Source: Cavenderia fasciculata
Taxonomy: Eukaryota > Evosea > Eumycetozoa > Acytosteliales > Cavenderiaceae
Assembly (NCBI RefSeq): GCF_000203815.1
Contig: NW_004457723.1
Span: 1,364,001-1,428,000 of the forward strand
DNA: 64,000 nucleotides
Direction: 5' to 3'
The position numbers were made by a program, and so were the translations under genes. This document shows positions 26,069-37,548 of this stretch, piece by piece (within the stretch, counting starts at the first letter, position 1; the number at the start of each line of letters is the position of its first letter). Under the pieces are notes generated by a model. It searched no databases. It had not been told where the DNA came from and saw only the letters and a program-made list of their open reading frames with translations.

Positions 26069-26462
26069 TCTCTCTATCTCTACTATCTATCTCGATTAGT
26101 CTATCTGATCTGTCATACATGATGACAATCACGAAGTGTCTCGAGTTACTATGGTGATTCTCGTTTCATGGTTATTCATCTTAAGTCGGTTGTTTGTATC
26201 TTACAAAGATTGTTTTTCCGAGCTCGATGAATACCGTTGAAAACCTGGGCGTTCATTTTTTTCTTTTTTTTTAATTATTTTTTTTTTCTAATATTTACAT
26301 TTATTATTATTATTATTACTATTCCAATTTTAATTTAGATAAATTAATATTTTCATTAATCATGTGTGTGTGATTTGTTGTTGTTTATGTTAATTGGTTT
26401 GACGATTTCATTTCATTACATTTTTTTTTTCTTTTTTCTTTTTTTTACTTCTTTTCTTTTTC
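26069..26462. other. intergenic upstream of FN3 paralogue C
   Basis: About 390 bases with the paralogue C promoter, T-rich tracts near 26255-26290 and 26420-26460, and no gene. Confidence 0.5.
26219..26226 (-). promoter_or_regulatory. CGAGCTCG element upstream of FN3 paralogue C
   Basis: A perfect 8-base palindrome CGAGCTCG, 151 bases upstream of the start codon. GTTGAAAA follows about ten bases later, as in paralogue A, where GTTGAAAA directly follows the core. Confidence 0.35.
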
Positions 26463-28316
26463 TTATTGAATTCTGGTATAGAAAGTATATTGCTTATTTC
26501 TTCTATAAATAAACAAGAGAATAGTAAAGATGATGGTGAGAGCAAGAAGAGGGAGGAGAATACCAAGTACGATTGGGAGGGCTGGAGAATGATGTGGGTT
26601 GGATGGTAGGTTCTTTCCAAAATAGACAGCTTGAATGGATTGTGAGTACTGGTAGATGGTGAATTCATAGGAATCGAGTGATGGATCGATATTGGTAGAG
26701 TTAAAGTCACCTTCGATTCCGATTTGTGAGGAGATCAAGTTGTAGCCAGAGACACCAAATTCGGGGGGTGCAGACACATTGAATAGGAGGTCACCATAGG
26801 CACGGATTCCATTGACTACTCCAAGAGCAGAGTATGTGGTGTTGGGACCAATACCACCGATATTGATGACAGATCCATCAAATAGATCCAAGTAACCGGT
26901 GATGGAGATGGCACAGTCGGCCTGGATACTGATAGTACCAGAGTTGTTGACGTTGGAGTGGATAGAGGTCAATGTATTCGAGTTGATGACACCTTTGTTT
27001 TCGAGTATGTATGCCCACACGGCGGCAAGCTTGTCGAGTTGCATCACACTGTCGGCCGATGGCATTGTCAACTTGGCATTGTTGCATATGAGACGGTCGA
27101 GCAAATAGATACTACCGTAATTGTCGATACCCATGTAGAGTTGCAGTTCAACGGGGATGATGATACTGCTTTGTGGCTCGACAATGATATGCGAGTTGAG
27201 TTGCATCGTGTTGACAAATGAATTGGCTCCTACCAACGTGATGGTGCTGTAGATACCTCCTTGTGGGTGCTTAATCGTGTCGGTCCAGATGTTGGTAATG
27301 GTGGCGTTGGTCAGTGTAATGTTAGAGTTGCCATTGAGCATGATATAACCCTCGAGGTTTTGTTGCTCCTGTGCATCGTCTCCAGACAAGACAAAAGTAC
27401 TGTTTATGAGAGCAAAGACGGATGATGGAGGAAGTACGAGCGAGTTTATATACGACGCACCATTGTCGATGATCAACTTTGCGTTTTTGCCGAATTGCAA
27501 GATGGTAGTATTAAAGGAACCGCCGGTCGAGGTGACATTGGCGTGATCATTAAGCGACAATGATGCACCGAGTACAGCACCGTTTATGATGGTATTATTA
27601 CCGTAGATATTGACGGTGGTAGTGGCGTGGATCGACGCGTTGACACCAACAAACAGATTGTAAAAGTTGGCAATATTAACAATCAACTGAGAGTCGTCGT
27701 GGCAATTGACCATGCCATTGGCGATAAACAGAGATGCTGTGACAGCAGAGTCATCGTAGATGTTGAGTACAGAGGTGGGGTCGATGGTCAACGAGTTGTC
27801 ACTGTTGAATACATAGGTGTAGAATTTAGAGTTTTGACCAAGATGCACGTTGGTGTTGTTGTTAAAGTAGACCTGGTCGGCATAGATGGTCGTGTCGTTG
27901 ACCACCTCGAGGTTGACGCTATCAAATGTCACGTTGGCTGTGATGTTAAAGACAGAGACATCAAAGACTAGAGATGTCGACTGACCACCAAACACCAACA
28001 GACCTTCCATATCAAACTGAGTCAAGTTGCTAACAACCAACTTGATGACCTCTGAGTGTTCGCTCAAGTCGATACGGAAGGTATAGCCGACGCTGTTTTG
28101 AAATGCATCTGGTACATCCCAAAAGCTAATGTCACCAAATATATCACATCCTTCAGTGTAGGTGGCATTGATAACACATGCATCTGAGAATTGAAAGTTG
28201 GTTGTACTGAATGTAGCTGCTTCAACTCTACCTATACCTTGACTAGTACTACTGTTATATAGTGTTATTACAAAAAGTAATACAATTGTAAAATAAATAC
28301 TATTATTACTCTTCAT
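26463..28316 (-). CDS. type I membrane protein with beta-solenoid-like ectodomain
   Basis: A single-exon, 617-residue protein that I do not assign to a named family. It has a signal peptide (about 1-25), an ectodomain of about 550 residues, a transmembrane helix near 579-603 (LGILLPLLALTIIFTILLF) and a short basic tail (YRRNKQYTFYTRIQ). The ectodomain consists of short alternating polar and hydrophobic strands with frequent Asn, Gly and Ser turns. That composition is typical of right-handed beta-helix proteins (inference). It has many N-x-S/T sites and only a few Cys. It sits between the FN3 paralogues and the N-glycosylation-site repeat gene, all on the same strand, and looks like another surface protein of the block. 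Confidence 0.7.
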   Translation of the reverse strand: MKSNNSIYFTIVLLFVITLYNSSTSQGIGRVEAATFSTTNFQFSDACVINATYTEGCDIFGDISFWDVPDAFQNSVGYTFRIDLSEHSEVIKLVVSNLTQFDMEGLLVFGGQSTSLVFDVSVFNITANVTFDSVNLEVVNDTTIYADQVYFNNNTNVHLGQNSKFYTYVFNSDNSLTIDPTSVLNIYDDSAVTASLFIANGMVNCHDDSQLIVNIANFYNLFVGVNASIHATTTVNIYGNNTIINGAVLGASLSLNDHANVTSTGGSFNTTILQFGKNAKLIIDNGASYINSLVLPPSSVFALINSTFVLSGDDAQEQQNLEGYIMLNGNSNITLTNATITNIWTDTIKHPQGGIYSTITLVGANSFVNTMQLNSHIIVEPQSSIIIPVELQLYMGIDNYGSIYLLDRLICNNAKLTMPSADSVMQLDKLAAVWAYILENKGVINSNTLTSIHSNVNNSGTISIQADCAISITGYLDLFDGSVINIGGIGPNTTYSALGVVNGIRAYGDLLFNVSAPPEFGVSGYNLISSQIGIEGDFNSTNIDPSLDSYEFTIYQYSQSIQAVYFGKNLPSNPHHSPALPIVLGILLPLLALTIIFTILLFIYRRNKQYTFYTRIQ

Positions 28317-29744
28317 CTTCTTATTTCTTTATACAATCTAATTATATACTTTAAATTTTAAAGAATATTCATCTTTTGGGTGTGAAAGAGATTTTCACCA
28401 ATTTCTTTTTTTTTAATATTTTTTTTAATTTTTTTTTTTTTAAAAAGATTGATGGCTATCCAAAATCCCTATCTTATTCTTGGTAACTAACAACCTATTA
28501 TTAAAATATTGATCTTTAAAGTAGAAATGTCCAATGATAAAAAGAAATTGATAATGTTCCTCTTTGAAAGGGGATAGTGCATCGCTGTCACAAATTAAAA
28601 CAATTATACTATTTCTTTATTTGACACAAGAGAGTTTCAAACAACTAACCACTTTAAAATTGACATATGATGGTTGACAACATGATAAACCAAGATGATG
28701 ATGGTCAGGGGATGAAGATGGAAGATGATGGAAGATGGATGACAGAAGAAGGGATAGTGGATGATGAATGAAAGAGATCAAAGTAAACAACAGGTAGTAC
28801 AGTATAAATAATACTTTGACCTTAACCTTTTATAATAATAATAATAATATACTACCCTAACTTAACTAGACTTATATTTCTATTCAAGAACAGAATAACA
28901 AAGTAACTCTGATCAAAAAGTCAGAGTTGTCAAAGTGGTGTGGTTGCTTTTTTATTATAAAAGTTTTAATTTTAATAAATTAAAGTTACAAACCCATAAA
29001 CCATCTTTGGATGCATACCTTTATATAGACACATATTTCTATAGTTGTAATTTCACAAATATTTGTTACAAATAATTATTCTGGTGAATTAATTTATTTT
29101 AAATTCGTCAGAAAAATAATATTGATTTGGAGGGTAAAATAATTAATAAATAAATAAAAAAGAGAGGGAAAAAGAGAAAGAAAGAAATAGAAAAATATAG
29201 TTTTGGTTGTTCCCGTGGTTGTGTAGACCATGGGAACAGTCCAAAAAAAAAAAAAAAGCCCCCAATGCGATGAAACTCGACTTACATGGGGCTTGCGCAC
29301 ACGAAACGACGGCGGAATGGATGGACGATGGACTGGACACGGACGACGGCAACGGAACAAGGAATGTATAAAAAGAAAAGAGTAGGAAGAGAGGGAAACC
29401 ACTTGGGTAAAAGTAATTAAATATCTTTTTTTTTTAGAAAAGAAGAGGATTGTAATTGGTTGTTGTTGTAATTATTATTATTATTATTAGTTATTGTTGT
29501 TGGTTGTTGTTATTATTATTATTATTATTTTTTTAGGTGTTGTTGTTGGTTGTTGTAACTATTATTATTGTTGGTTGTTGGTTGTTGGATTATTATTATT
29601 ATTATTATTATTATTAATATTAAAATGTTGTTATTACCAAAAGAGTTGAAGAGAATGATTGAAAGAGTAGTGTACCTATAAAATAAAAAGAAAAAAAGAG
29701 TAAGTAAATTCATATTTAAATATCAACATTTGATACGGCGTTAA
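28317..29744. other. 1.4 kb intergenic region with a structured GC-rich patch
   Basis: Mostly AT-rich. The patch at 29200-29360 is GC-rich and contains two hairpins, described separately. No protein gene is supported. The region upstream (28317-29190) shows only homopolymers and simple repeats. Confidence 0.5.
29208..29294 (-). other. two adjacent hairpins with a 15-base T run, possible small RNA locus
   Basis: TGTTCCCGTGGT (29208-29219) can pair with ACCATGGGAACA (29227-29238) over 12 positions with one G-T wobble. AAGCCCC (29256-29262) can pair with GGGGCTT (29288-29294), with ATG/CAT inside. Read on the minus strand, the second hairpin is followed at once by 15 T, as expected of an RNA polymerase III terminator. 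No known RNA family is recognised. Confidence 0.3.
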
Positions 29745-30614
29745 TTATGTTGGTCTACGAATGGTGATTGTTGCTTGGAAACTGGTACTCTTGATCACTG
29801 GATTTGGGACGGGCGACTGACTGGCCGATTGGTGATGATTGAATGATTGATTGGTGAATGATTGTGGGTGATTGGTAAAGATTGTAATATTATTATGATT
29901 ATTCTTTGTTGTAATTGGAATGTTATTATTTGTTGGTGAACAATGAGGGGGTTGTATGTGCATTGAAGAGGTAAAAAAGGAGTGGATTGTGACATATAAT
30001 ATATTGTTGTTATTATTTGTATTATTTAATGGCTGTGGATTGAAGTGATTGACAAAGATTGTAATATTATTACCATTATTGGTTGGTGAACAATGAAAAG
30101 GTTGTCTGTCTGTGGAAGAGGAATAATTGTTGTTGTTATTATTATTAATATTTTTTGTTTGATTGTTGGTTGAAATGAATGATTCAACATGGTTGAAACA
30201 TGAGAATGATGATGGTGTGTTGTTGGTGTTGGCATAGTTATTATTATTGTTGTTGTTGTTGTTTGTATTTTTGAATTTAATGTTGTTATTATTATTTGAT
30301 TGATGACTATGAAGAAGAATTGATTGGTTTTTAACATGGTCTAAACATGTTAATGAATTTGTGCCGCTACTGATACTGCTGTTCAATTGAACAGACACCT
30401 CCTGATCTAAATTAATATTGTTGGTGGTTGGTGAATGATTTGGTGATGGACAATGAAACAAAACATCACTAGAGTTTAATGGAATGGGTGACATGGATGA
30501 GTGAATGGAAATGATTTCGATTTGTTGATGATCGTGGTTGTTGGTCGTTGAATGATTCGATGGTATTTGAAAATGAGATTGAGATAAAACATTTAAACCA
30601 AAAGGAGTTAACAT
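29745..30614 (-). pseudogene. downstream half of an N-glycosylation-site-rich repeat gene, after an in-frame stop
   Basis: A 289-codon open frame in the same frame as the upstream gene. The upstream stop at 30651-30653 is the only interruption: the 12 codons between are also open. It carries the same repeat vocabulary (LNSSDV, NHSPTTNN, VQLNSS, then LDHVKNQ and FNHVES), mixed with Asn runs. Lacking a signal peptide of its own, it is unlikely to be an independent gene. It is best read as the second half of one gene of about 627 codons. Confidence 0.5.
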
Positions 30615-30650
30615 TGATGAATTAAATGATAAATTATTATTATGATGATT

Positions 30651-31628
30651 TTAAAATAAAATGGTTGATTGATGTTCAACATGGTTGAACAATGAGAATA
30701 AAGATGATGTATTGTTGTTCAATTGAATTGACTCCTCCTCTTCAGCTAAAAGAAAATGGTTGGTTGTTGAATGATTTAAGAGTAATGGTGATGATTGACA
30801 ATAGGTCGAAACATCACTTGAATTAAACGGAATGTACATGTATAATGAACGAAGAAGTGAGACAGATTCATTATTATTATTGTTGATGTTAATAATATTA
30901 TAATAAATGATTGAAATGTTGAATGGATGTTCATCATTGTTGTTGGACAATGAGATTGATGTTAAAGGATAAAATAAAATTGAACTCTGGTTCATTGATG
31001 GAAATTGAATAAACTTCTCCTCCTCTTCTTCTTCTTCCTCCTCCTCATCCTTTATTGAATGATTTAATATTAATGGTGATTGTGATGGAAATGGTAACAC
31101 AACAATATCGCTTGAATTATATTGAATTATTATGTCATAGGACATTGATGGAAAACTAATGATTGGATTATTGTCTAAACAAGTGTTTGAAATTGTATTG
31201 TTGCTGGTGCAGTTTCTGTTCAATTGAACAGTCATCTCCCTTTCTTCTAAAAGAATGAGGTTGTTGGTTGTTGAATAATTTGAAAGTAATGGTAATGGTA
31301 ATGGTTGTGATTGACATTGGGACACAATAATATCACTTGAATTATTAATAGATAATGCGTGAACAAATGAAAAGGATTTATTTTTATGAGCAATGGAAAT
31401 GATTGGAATTGGTTGATGTTCAACATGGTTGAAAGATAAGGTGTTATTGCAAACATAATTATCGTTGTTGATGCTAATTGATTGAAGTTCAACATGGTTG
31501 AACGATGAGAATAAAGATGATGATGATGATGATGCGTTGTAAACAACACCATAATGGTTGTTGTCATGAGAAACAACAAACGAAACAAAGATTGACAAAA
31601 TAAAGATGATAATGATTAAAGAGTGCAT
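30651..31628 (-). CDS. secreted Asn-rich repeat protein dense in N-glycosylation sites
   Basis: A 325-residue frame with a clear signal peptide (MHSLIIIIFILSIFVSFVVS). The rest is built from degenerate repeats. The recurring elements are 'FNHVEHQ' (near residues 45, 65 and 315), 'NSSD(I/V)' (near 95, 168 and 270), and 'NHSTTNxxLLxEEE' leading to 'QLN'. Nearly every repeat contains N-x-S/T sequons. An acidic run of about ten Glu lies near residue 200. It is not a family I recognise. It is probably a heavily glycosylated extracellular or surface protein. The frame continues after one stop codon into the segment ending at 29745. Confidence 0.6.
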   Translation of the reverse strand: MHSLIIIIFILSIFVSFVVSHDNNHYGVVYNASSSSSSLFSSFNHVELQSISINNDNYVCNNTLSFNHVEHQPIPIISIAHKNKSFSFVHALSINNSSDIIVSQCQSQPLPLPLLSNYSTTNNLILLEEREMTVQLNRNCTSNNTISNTCLDNNPIISFPSMSYDIIIQYNSSDIVVLPFPSQSPLILNHSIKDEEEEEEEEEEKFIQFPSMNQSSILFYPLTSISLSNNNDEHPFNISIIYYNIININNNNNESVSLLRSLYMYIPFNSSDVSTYCQSSPLLLNHSTTNHFLLAEEEESIQLNNNTSSLFSLFNHVEHQSTILF

Positions 31629-32214
31629 AATAAATTTGAGAGGAGAAAAAATATGGATTGATAGTAAATTGGTATTGATTGATTGATTGATTGAGAGTTG
31701 TAAAGGCTATAAAGGATGGTAGAAAAATAAAGAGTAAATTTAATGTTAATATTTTTTATATAGTACAGAGAGAGAGAGAGACAGAGATAGCAGAGAGAGA
31801 ATTAATTATTTGTATATATCATACTATTTTTGAAACAAGTTTCATAAAAGAAATAAAAAGAATGATCACACTGATATAAAGAGAGTGAGAGTGAGAGCAA
31901 AGGTTGGTTGGGTAAAGCAAGAAGTGTTATTTATTTTTAATGAACCATATTGTATTAGTGTGTGCGTAGTGGGGGGTTTATATATCTGATACGAATAAAA
32001 CTATTTTTCATTGATGCATGATCATGATGAAGTTTGTGGGGGGGGGGAGGGGGGTATGTCTCAAAGTTGTCTGAACGAGTTTGACTAAAAAGGTAAATGC
32101 AATCAACAGACCAATTAAAACTAAACTCTAACAACTCGAGAGACAGCAGCAGAAAGATACAACAATTTGAAAATAATTTACATTTACTATTAATTTATTT
32201 ATTTTAGGTTTAAT
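31629..32214. other. intergenic, promoter side of the repeat gene and 3' end of TIG/IPT gene 1
   Basis: About 590 bases with GA runs near 31767-31800 and a G-run near 32038-32055. No gene seen. Confidence 0.5.
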
Positions 32215-35200
32215 TTAGAAAATAGATAATAATATGAGCGATACTACAAATAAGAGGATTGGTGTGGTGGCTGATGAAGAAGATACACAGGCATCGGTTG
32301 ATGGTGCAGTCTTTGATGTGGCTGAGAATATTGGATCGATTTCAACAAAATCTCCAAATGATGGAACTTGTATGCCAATGTATTGGATACCTGCTGTTGA
32401 TTGTGTTGTTGAATCGACTGATGTGATTGCTTGGATTGATGTTACAATTGTGTTGGTGTCATCGATATTGGCACGGTTGCTGAATGATGCCATCATTGTA
32501 CCGACTGGTGTGTCAATGCTATATGATTTGATGGTTGTTGTTGATGATGTATCGTATTGATATTTGGTGGTTTCATTGTCGCAGTTGTATTCAATTTGTG
32601 ATGGTGATTTGAATTGGTAGATAATTCGAAGTGATGAGTTGGTTGATTCAAATGTAAAACGATCAATAGTCATAAAGTGTTTGATAGAGTTGGATGGAAT
32701 AACAAGATCATCACCAAGGTATGATTGAACAGATGCTGTTGAATGTTTGGTGACATAGAGTTCAATGTTGTGTGTGGTTGATGTTGAGTTGTAAACGGTT
32801 GTATTACCGTACTCATCATATACGTCCCATTTGGTGAGTGGAATAGTTTGAACGATAGTATTGTCTTGACGAACTTCTTGAATGTGTGAGAGTAGGAATT
32901 CTATAGAGTTGTTAAACATTGTGAATTTACCTCCTGACACTGATCCAGAGTCACCCGACACCAATGATTGACTGTATGTGATTGAACAATCAGCTCCACT
33001 GTATCCATTGTTGCATTGACATTGTCCAGAGCTGACACAGGTTCCATGTGATGAACATGAGTTCAAACATTGTAACAATGTATATTTGAATACTCCTGCA
33101 AAGGTAATTTCATCTGAATTTGCAGAAATAATAGTGACATCCAAAGTTGAAGTGGCATTGTCACCGACATTACTATCAAATGTACAAGTAATATGTTGTG
33201 CATCGACAACTACAGCATTACCACATTGACTACCTCCAATGGTAACATCAGATGGTGGATAGAATTCATTACCAACGATGGTGACGACACTTGATACGAG
33301 GTAGAATGAAGATGAAATCGATGAGAGAACTGGTGGATTACTTGTGTAATAGGTTGTTGTGTACGCATAGACAGAATCAATTGATATTTCAATATCAGAT
33401 TCAAATTGACTTGCATCACCAAGAGTACATTTCAACTTGGTTCCATCACTTCCATTGGCAACTGGTGATGTACATTCAGCTCCTCCAATATCAATTGAAA
33501 TGATAGTTGGAGTTGAATCTAATCTTGTAGTCCAAAGGTATTTACCAACTAATTCAACAACACCTCCATATGGTGAGGTTGATGTGATAGAGTTAACCAA
33601 TGCCTTGATTTTAAGTGGTTGAGTATTACTATCTTGACCATCTACATTGACTATAATATCTCCATTCTTTGATGGACCTGTCAATTTAGCAGACAAAGTT
33701 GTTGGGTTTACCAATGTTGTTGCAATGATTTGATTGTTGATTGTAATCTTTGCAATATCAACTCCAAGATTGGTACCTGTGATCATTATAAGGTCACTAT
33801 TACCTTGTTGAGCAATATTGCTGATTAAAGGTGCAATATATGAGAATTGGACTGTTGATGGTGATTGAGCATCATCGATATAGACAATGACATTATGATT
33901 GACACCAGAACCTTGAGGTGAAGTACAAATAACTGATGCTCCATAGGCGAGAGCATTGGTACATTGTTGATTTTGATCAATGACTACTGTGACATTGGTT
34001 GGTGATCCATCCAATCTTGTTGGATATAAATACGATCCAACAATAGTCAATTGGTCACCTGTTGTTTTAACTGGCTTTGAAACTTGAGTGATGAGTGGCT
34101 TGAATGCATATGGTACTGGATTTGAAATACGACCATCAGCAAGCTTGACAGTGATTGGTGCATTTCTCAACGATGAGATTAAAGGCACCACTAGGAATGT
34201 ACTGTTGACATAGACAAAGTTTTGGATTTGTAAATCAGCAAAGAAAATTGATACACCTGCTTGTGATACTCCAAAGTTCTTTCCAACAATAGATGCAGCT
34301 GAATTATCATTGGCGACGACGACCGAAAAGATGACAGGTGCACCATAGGCAAAGTTGATAGTGTCAATTAATGAACCGACTTGAACAGAAACTTGAATAT
34401 TAATTCCATTGCCTGGTGGAGCTTGACAAGTGATATAACCCATATCTTGGTCATCGGCAATCTTTACGACATTGGTACATTGGGCATTGTTTGGGAATGT
34501 GACTATGATTGGAATGGATGATCCAGTTGCAGTTATATTATTAAGATAGAGACCACCAATCTTGATTTCACCACCTTCTGCATCAGCTGATGTGATTGAT
34601 TTGAGGATTGGTCCAATTGGTTGCGAGTATAGACCTGATACTTGACCAGAGACATTGACCACGATGTAATCATTGAGGACAAACTTTGGTAGATTTGCAG
34701 TGATTAAAGAGTCACTGACAACTACTTGATCTAATTGAACAGTTGGTTGAGTGCCCAAATATTATTTGGACGTTTGTATTGACGGCTCCAAATGAAGTAC
34801 CAATGATAGAGATTGTTTGGGTGTAGTGATTGGCAACCGATGATTGAACGATTGAAGTGATGACTGGGATTGGATACGAGAATACAAAGGTAGCACTTTG
34901 ACCATCGATGGTTAATTTCAATGTATGATTTGCTCCAGTACCAGCTGGCAGTGGGAATGTTAATGTAGTACCTTGCATTGAAATTTGTGATGTGATTGGA
35001 GCACCACCGTCAATTTGGATAGAAGTAACTGTAGGACTTTGGTTGGCTCTAAGTGGTGTAAAGTAGTTACCAAGCAATGTTGTAATGGATCCTTGGGTTT
35101 GTGCACCAGAAATAGCAGCGATACGTGGAGTGACGACAAATTGAACAGAGCCTGACACTTGTCCAAACACGGTAACGGCGATTGGACCATTGGTGACTGC

Positions 35201-37548
35201 AGGTGGAACAGTAAAGATGATGGTGGTATCGGTGACAGATTGAAGAACAATATTTGTTAATGCTACAGATACCATTGATAGAGTGTTACCAAAATTCTTG
35301 CCAACAACAGTAACAGTTGCATCGGTTGTATTTTGAGTCAAAGACGATGAGGTAATGGTTGGGCGTGGGAAATTGACATACATTGTCTTTGGTTTATATT
35401 CAATAGAAACAGACAAAGTGACCATAATGCCACCAAGACCACCTGGATATTGACAAGTTAACGTGGCTCCAGTGGCAACCGGGTTGGTACATGGAGCGCC
35501 ACCCAACGTTACTGTTACATCAATTGGTAATCCTTGGGAATCGACACTATTTAAGTATTGACCACTGATAGTGATCGTACCACCAAGTAATGAAAGAATC
35601 GAGACGCCAGTGAGTACCGGGTTCAAGGAAAATCTAAGGTTTGTTGGAGCCATTTGATTACCAACACGAACACTGACAACTCCATTCTTGAGGTCTGCAG
35701 GAGCACTAAAAGTTAATCCACCGCTGACTAATGAAGCTGGAACATATTCTTGACCATTGGCAACTACCGTGATGACTGACAAATCACTGCCAAAATTGGT
35801 ACCCATGACGGAAATGGTAGAACCTGAGCCTTGGGTAACAGATGTGAGGGCTGGAGCAGCATAACTAAAGATGAAAGTATCGGATATGAGTCCATCGGAC
35901 GTGACTGTCAATGGGAGGTTAGCACCAACACCTGCAGGTGCCGAAACAATTAAAAAGGAGGCAACAAAGTTGGCAGTAGAAGAACTGACCGAAGCTGGCT
36001 TGTTGTTGAATAAAACCGACATGGTAGTGGAGGTTCCATTGGCACGAAGCATTGAAAGGTATCTTCCAGTGATAGTAATTGGACTACCAGCTACTGGGAC
36101 AATAGGTACAGAGGTAATGGCTGGTTTGAAATGGACTGGGAATGGGGTGGCTGAAAGCCCATCTACACTAATTGCGATAAATCCATTAGAGGTGAGTGCA
36201 GATAGAGTGGCGATGATGGTAGTATCATTAATGAAAGTGATGGTGGGGGAATAGGTGCTAACGGTCATGGTGACCACATTCTTGTCGGAACCAAAATTGA
36301 GACCTTGGATGGTGATACCAAAATCAGTGTTGCTTTGGATGACCGAATTGATCACTGGAGCACCCAAGACATAGTAAAAATTGGTACTGCCTAAACCATT
36401 GATGTTGACAACAGCATTTGTGGCTCCATATCCAGGAGGAGCACGACAAATGAGATAGGAAAAGGAAGCGTCCAGAGATGAAGAAAGAATGGGACAATCG
36501 ATTCCGCCAATGGTGACCGACGCTGAGAGTTGGTTGCCTTGGCTGTTGAATGGATATATGGAATTACCTGTGATGGTGATGCTGGAACCACCAAGAGTAT
36601 TAACTACACTCATTGAAAGGATGTTTGGAACAAAGGAGAGACTATATGGAGGTGATAATTGACCGTCGATCGATAATTGAGCTGGTCCATTCAAAACATT
36701 GATATTGGTCCATTTAAAGACGGCAGAGGTTTGAGTGAGGGGAGTTGATGATGTCGTATCGGGAGCAATAGAGGTATTGGTTCCAAGTGGAAAGGTGGGT
36801 GCAACTAAGCGAACCTTGTCAACATTGACACCAAAGCTTGTACCCGTAAAAAGGACCACGTTTGTACCTGTGGCTGTGTTGGTGATGATTGGAGCCTGGT
36901 ACCACAACTGGTAAGGAGCAGAAGCATAGCCAGCTACCGTTTTGGCAATCACTGGCATTAATCCGGTTCCGGCTGGAGCGGACACTGTCATGGTAGCAAG
37001 AACGGTATCTGATCCGGTGGTAACAGCAGTCACTGGTACTACGACACCTTTTAAAAGGACTTGTGGACTGAGGGTGGGTCTGAAAAAGTAACCTGACAGG
37101 GTGATGGGTCCTCCAGTGGTAGGAGGTATGGTACACGATGAGATAACGGGGTTCAAATACAATAAAAACTGGTTAGATGCGGCACCGCCGACAATGACAG
37201 TGAATTGGAAATCTTGACCATAGGTTGGCATTGAAACATTTAATTGTGTATTGGGCACCAAAATGACAATATTGGTGACGTCGATATTTGATTTTAAAAC
37301 AATGATCGATGGATCAGTTCCGAATCCTGTTCCAGTAATGATAATGCTAGTTCCATCTTGTTTCATATCGGAAATGGTTGGCTAAAATAATAAAAAAGAA
37401 AATGAATATATTGTTTTTTTTCTAAACTAAATCAAAATAAAGTTGGTTTAACACATACTTGAGCAAAAACTAAATTTAAACATGATAATAAAAGAACTAC
37501 CAAAAATAAATTTTTGTGAGATGATATAATATCTAAAAGTTTCATCAT
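32215..37548 (-). CDS. giant TIG/IPT-repeat protein with EGF and ComC-like C-terminal domain (gene 1), one frame switch
   Basis: This is a cell-surface protein of the dictyostelid TIG/IPT class that includes the Tgr allorecognition proteins. Exon 1 (37459-37548) encodes a signal peptide ending VFAQ; exon 2 is 32215-37381. Fifteen or more TIG modules follow, recognised by repeated 'GGxITIxGxxL', 'VxVDGQ' and 'xPxIxSVxQ' patterns. Near residue 1,470 lies an EGF-like module (CSSHGTCVSSGQCQCNNGYSG). A domain of about 230 residues of the type found in ComC follows, then a GPI-type hydrophobic tail. The frame changes once near 34750-34757, at TTTGGG on the coding strand. Removing one base there restores an open frame of 1,751 residues aligned to gene 2. 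This is either a sequence error or a recent frameshift. Confidence 0.8.

Noticed and set aside
28991-28999. AACCCATAA, resembling the upstream element of dictyostelid small RNA genes (DUSE)
   Set aside because: No recognisable snRNA, snoRNA or class I RNA lies at the expected distance downstream, and such a short motif is expected by chance in this length of AT-rich DNA.
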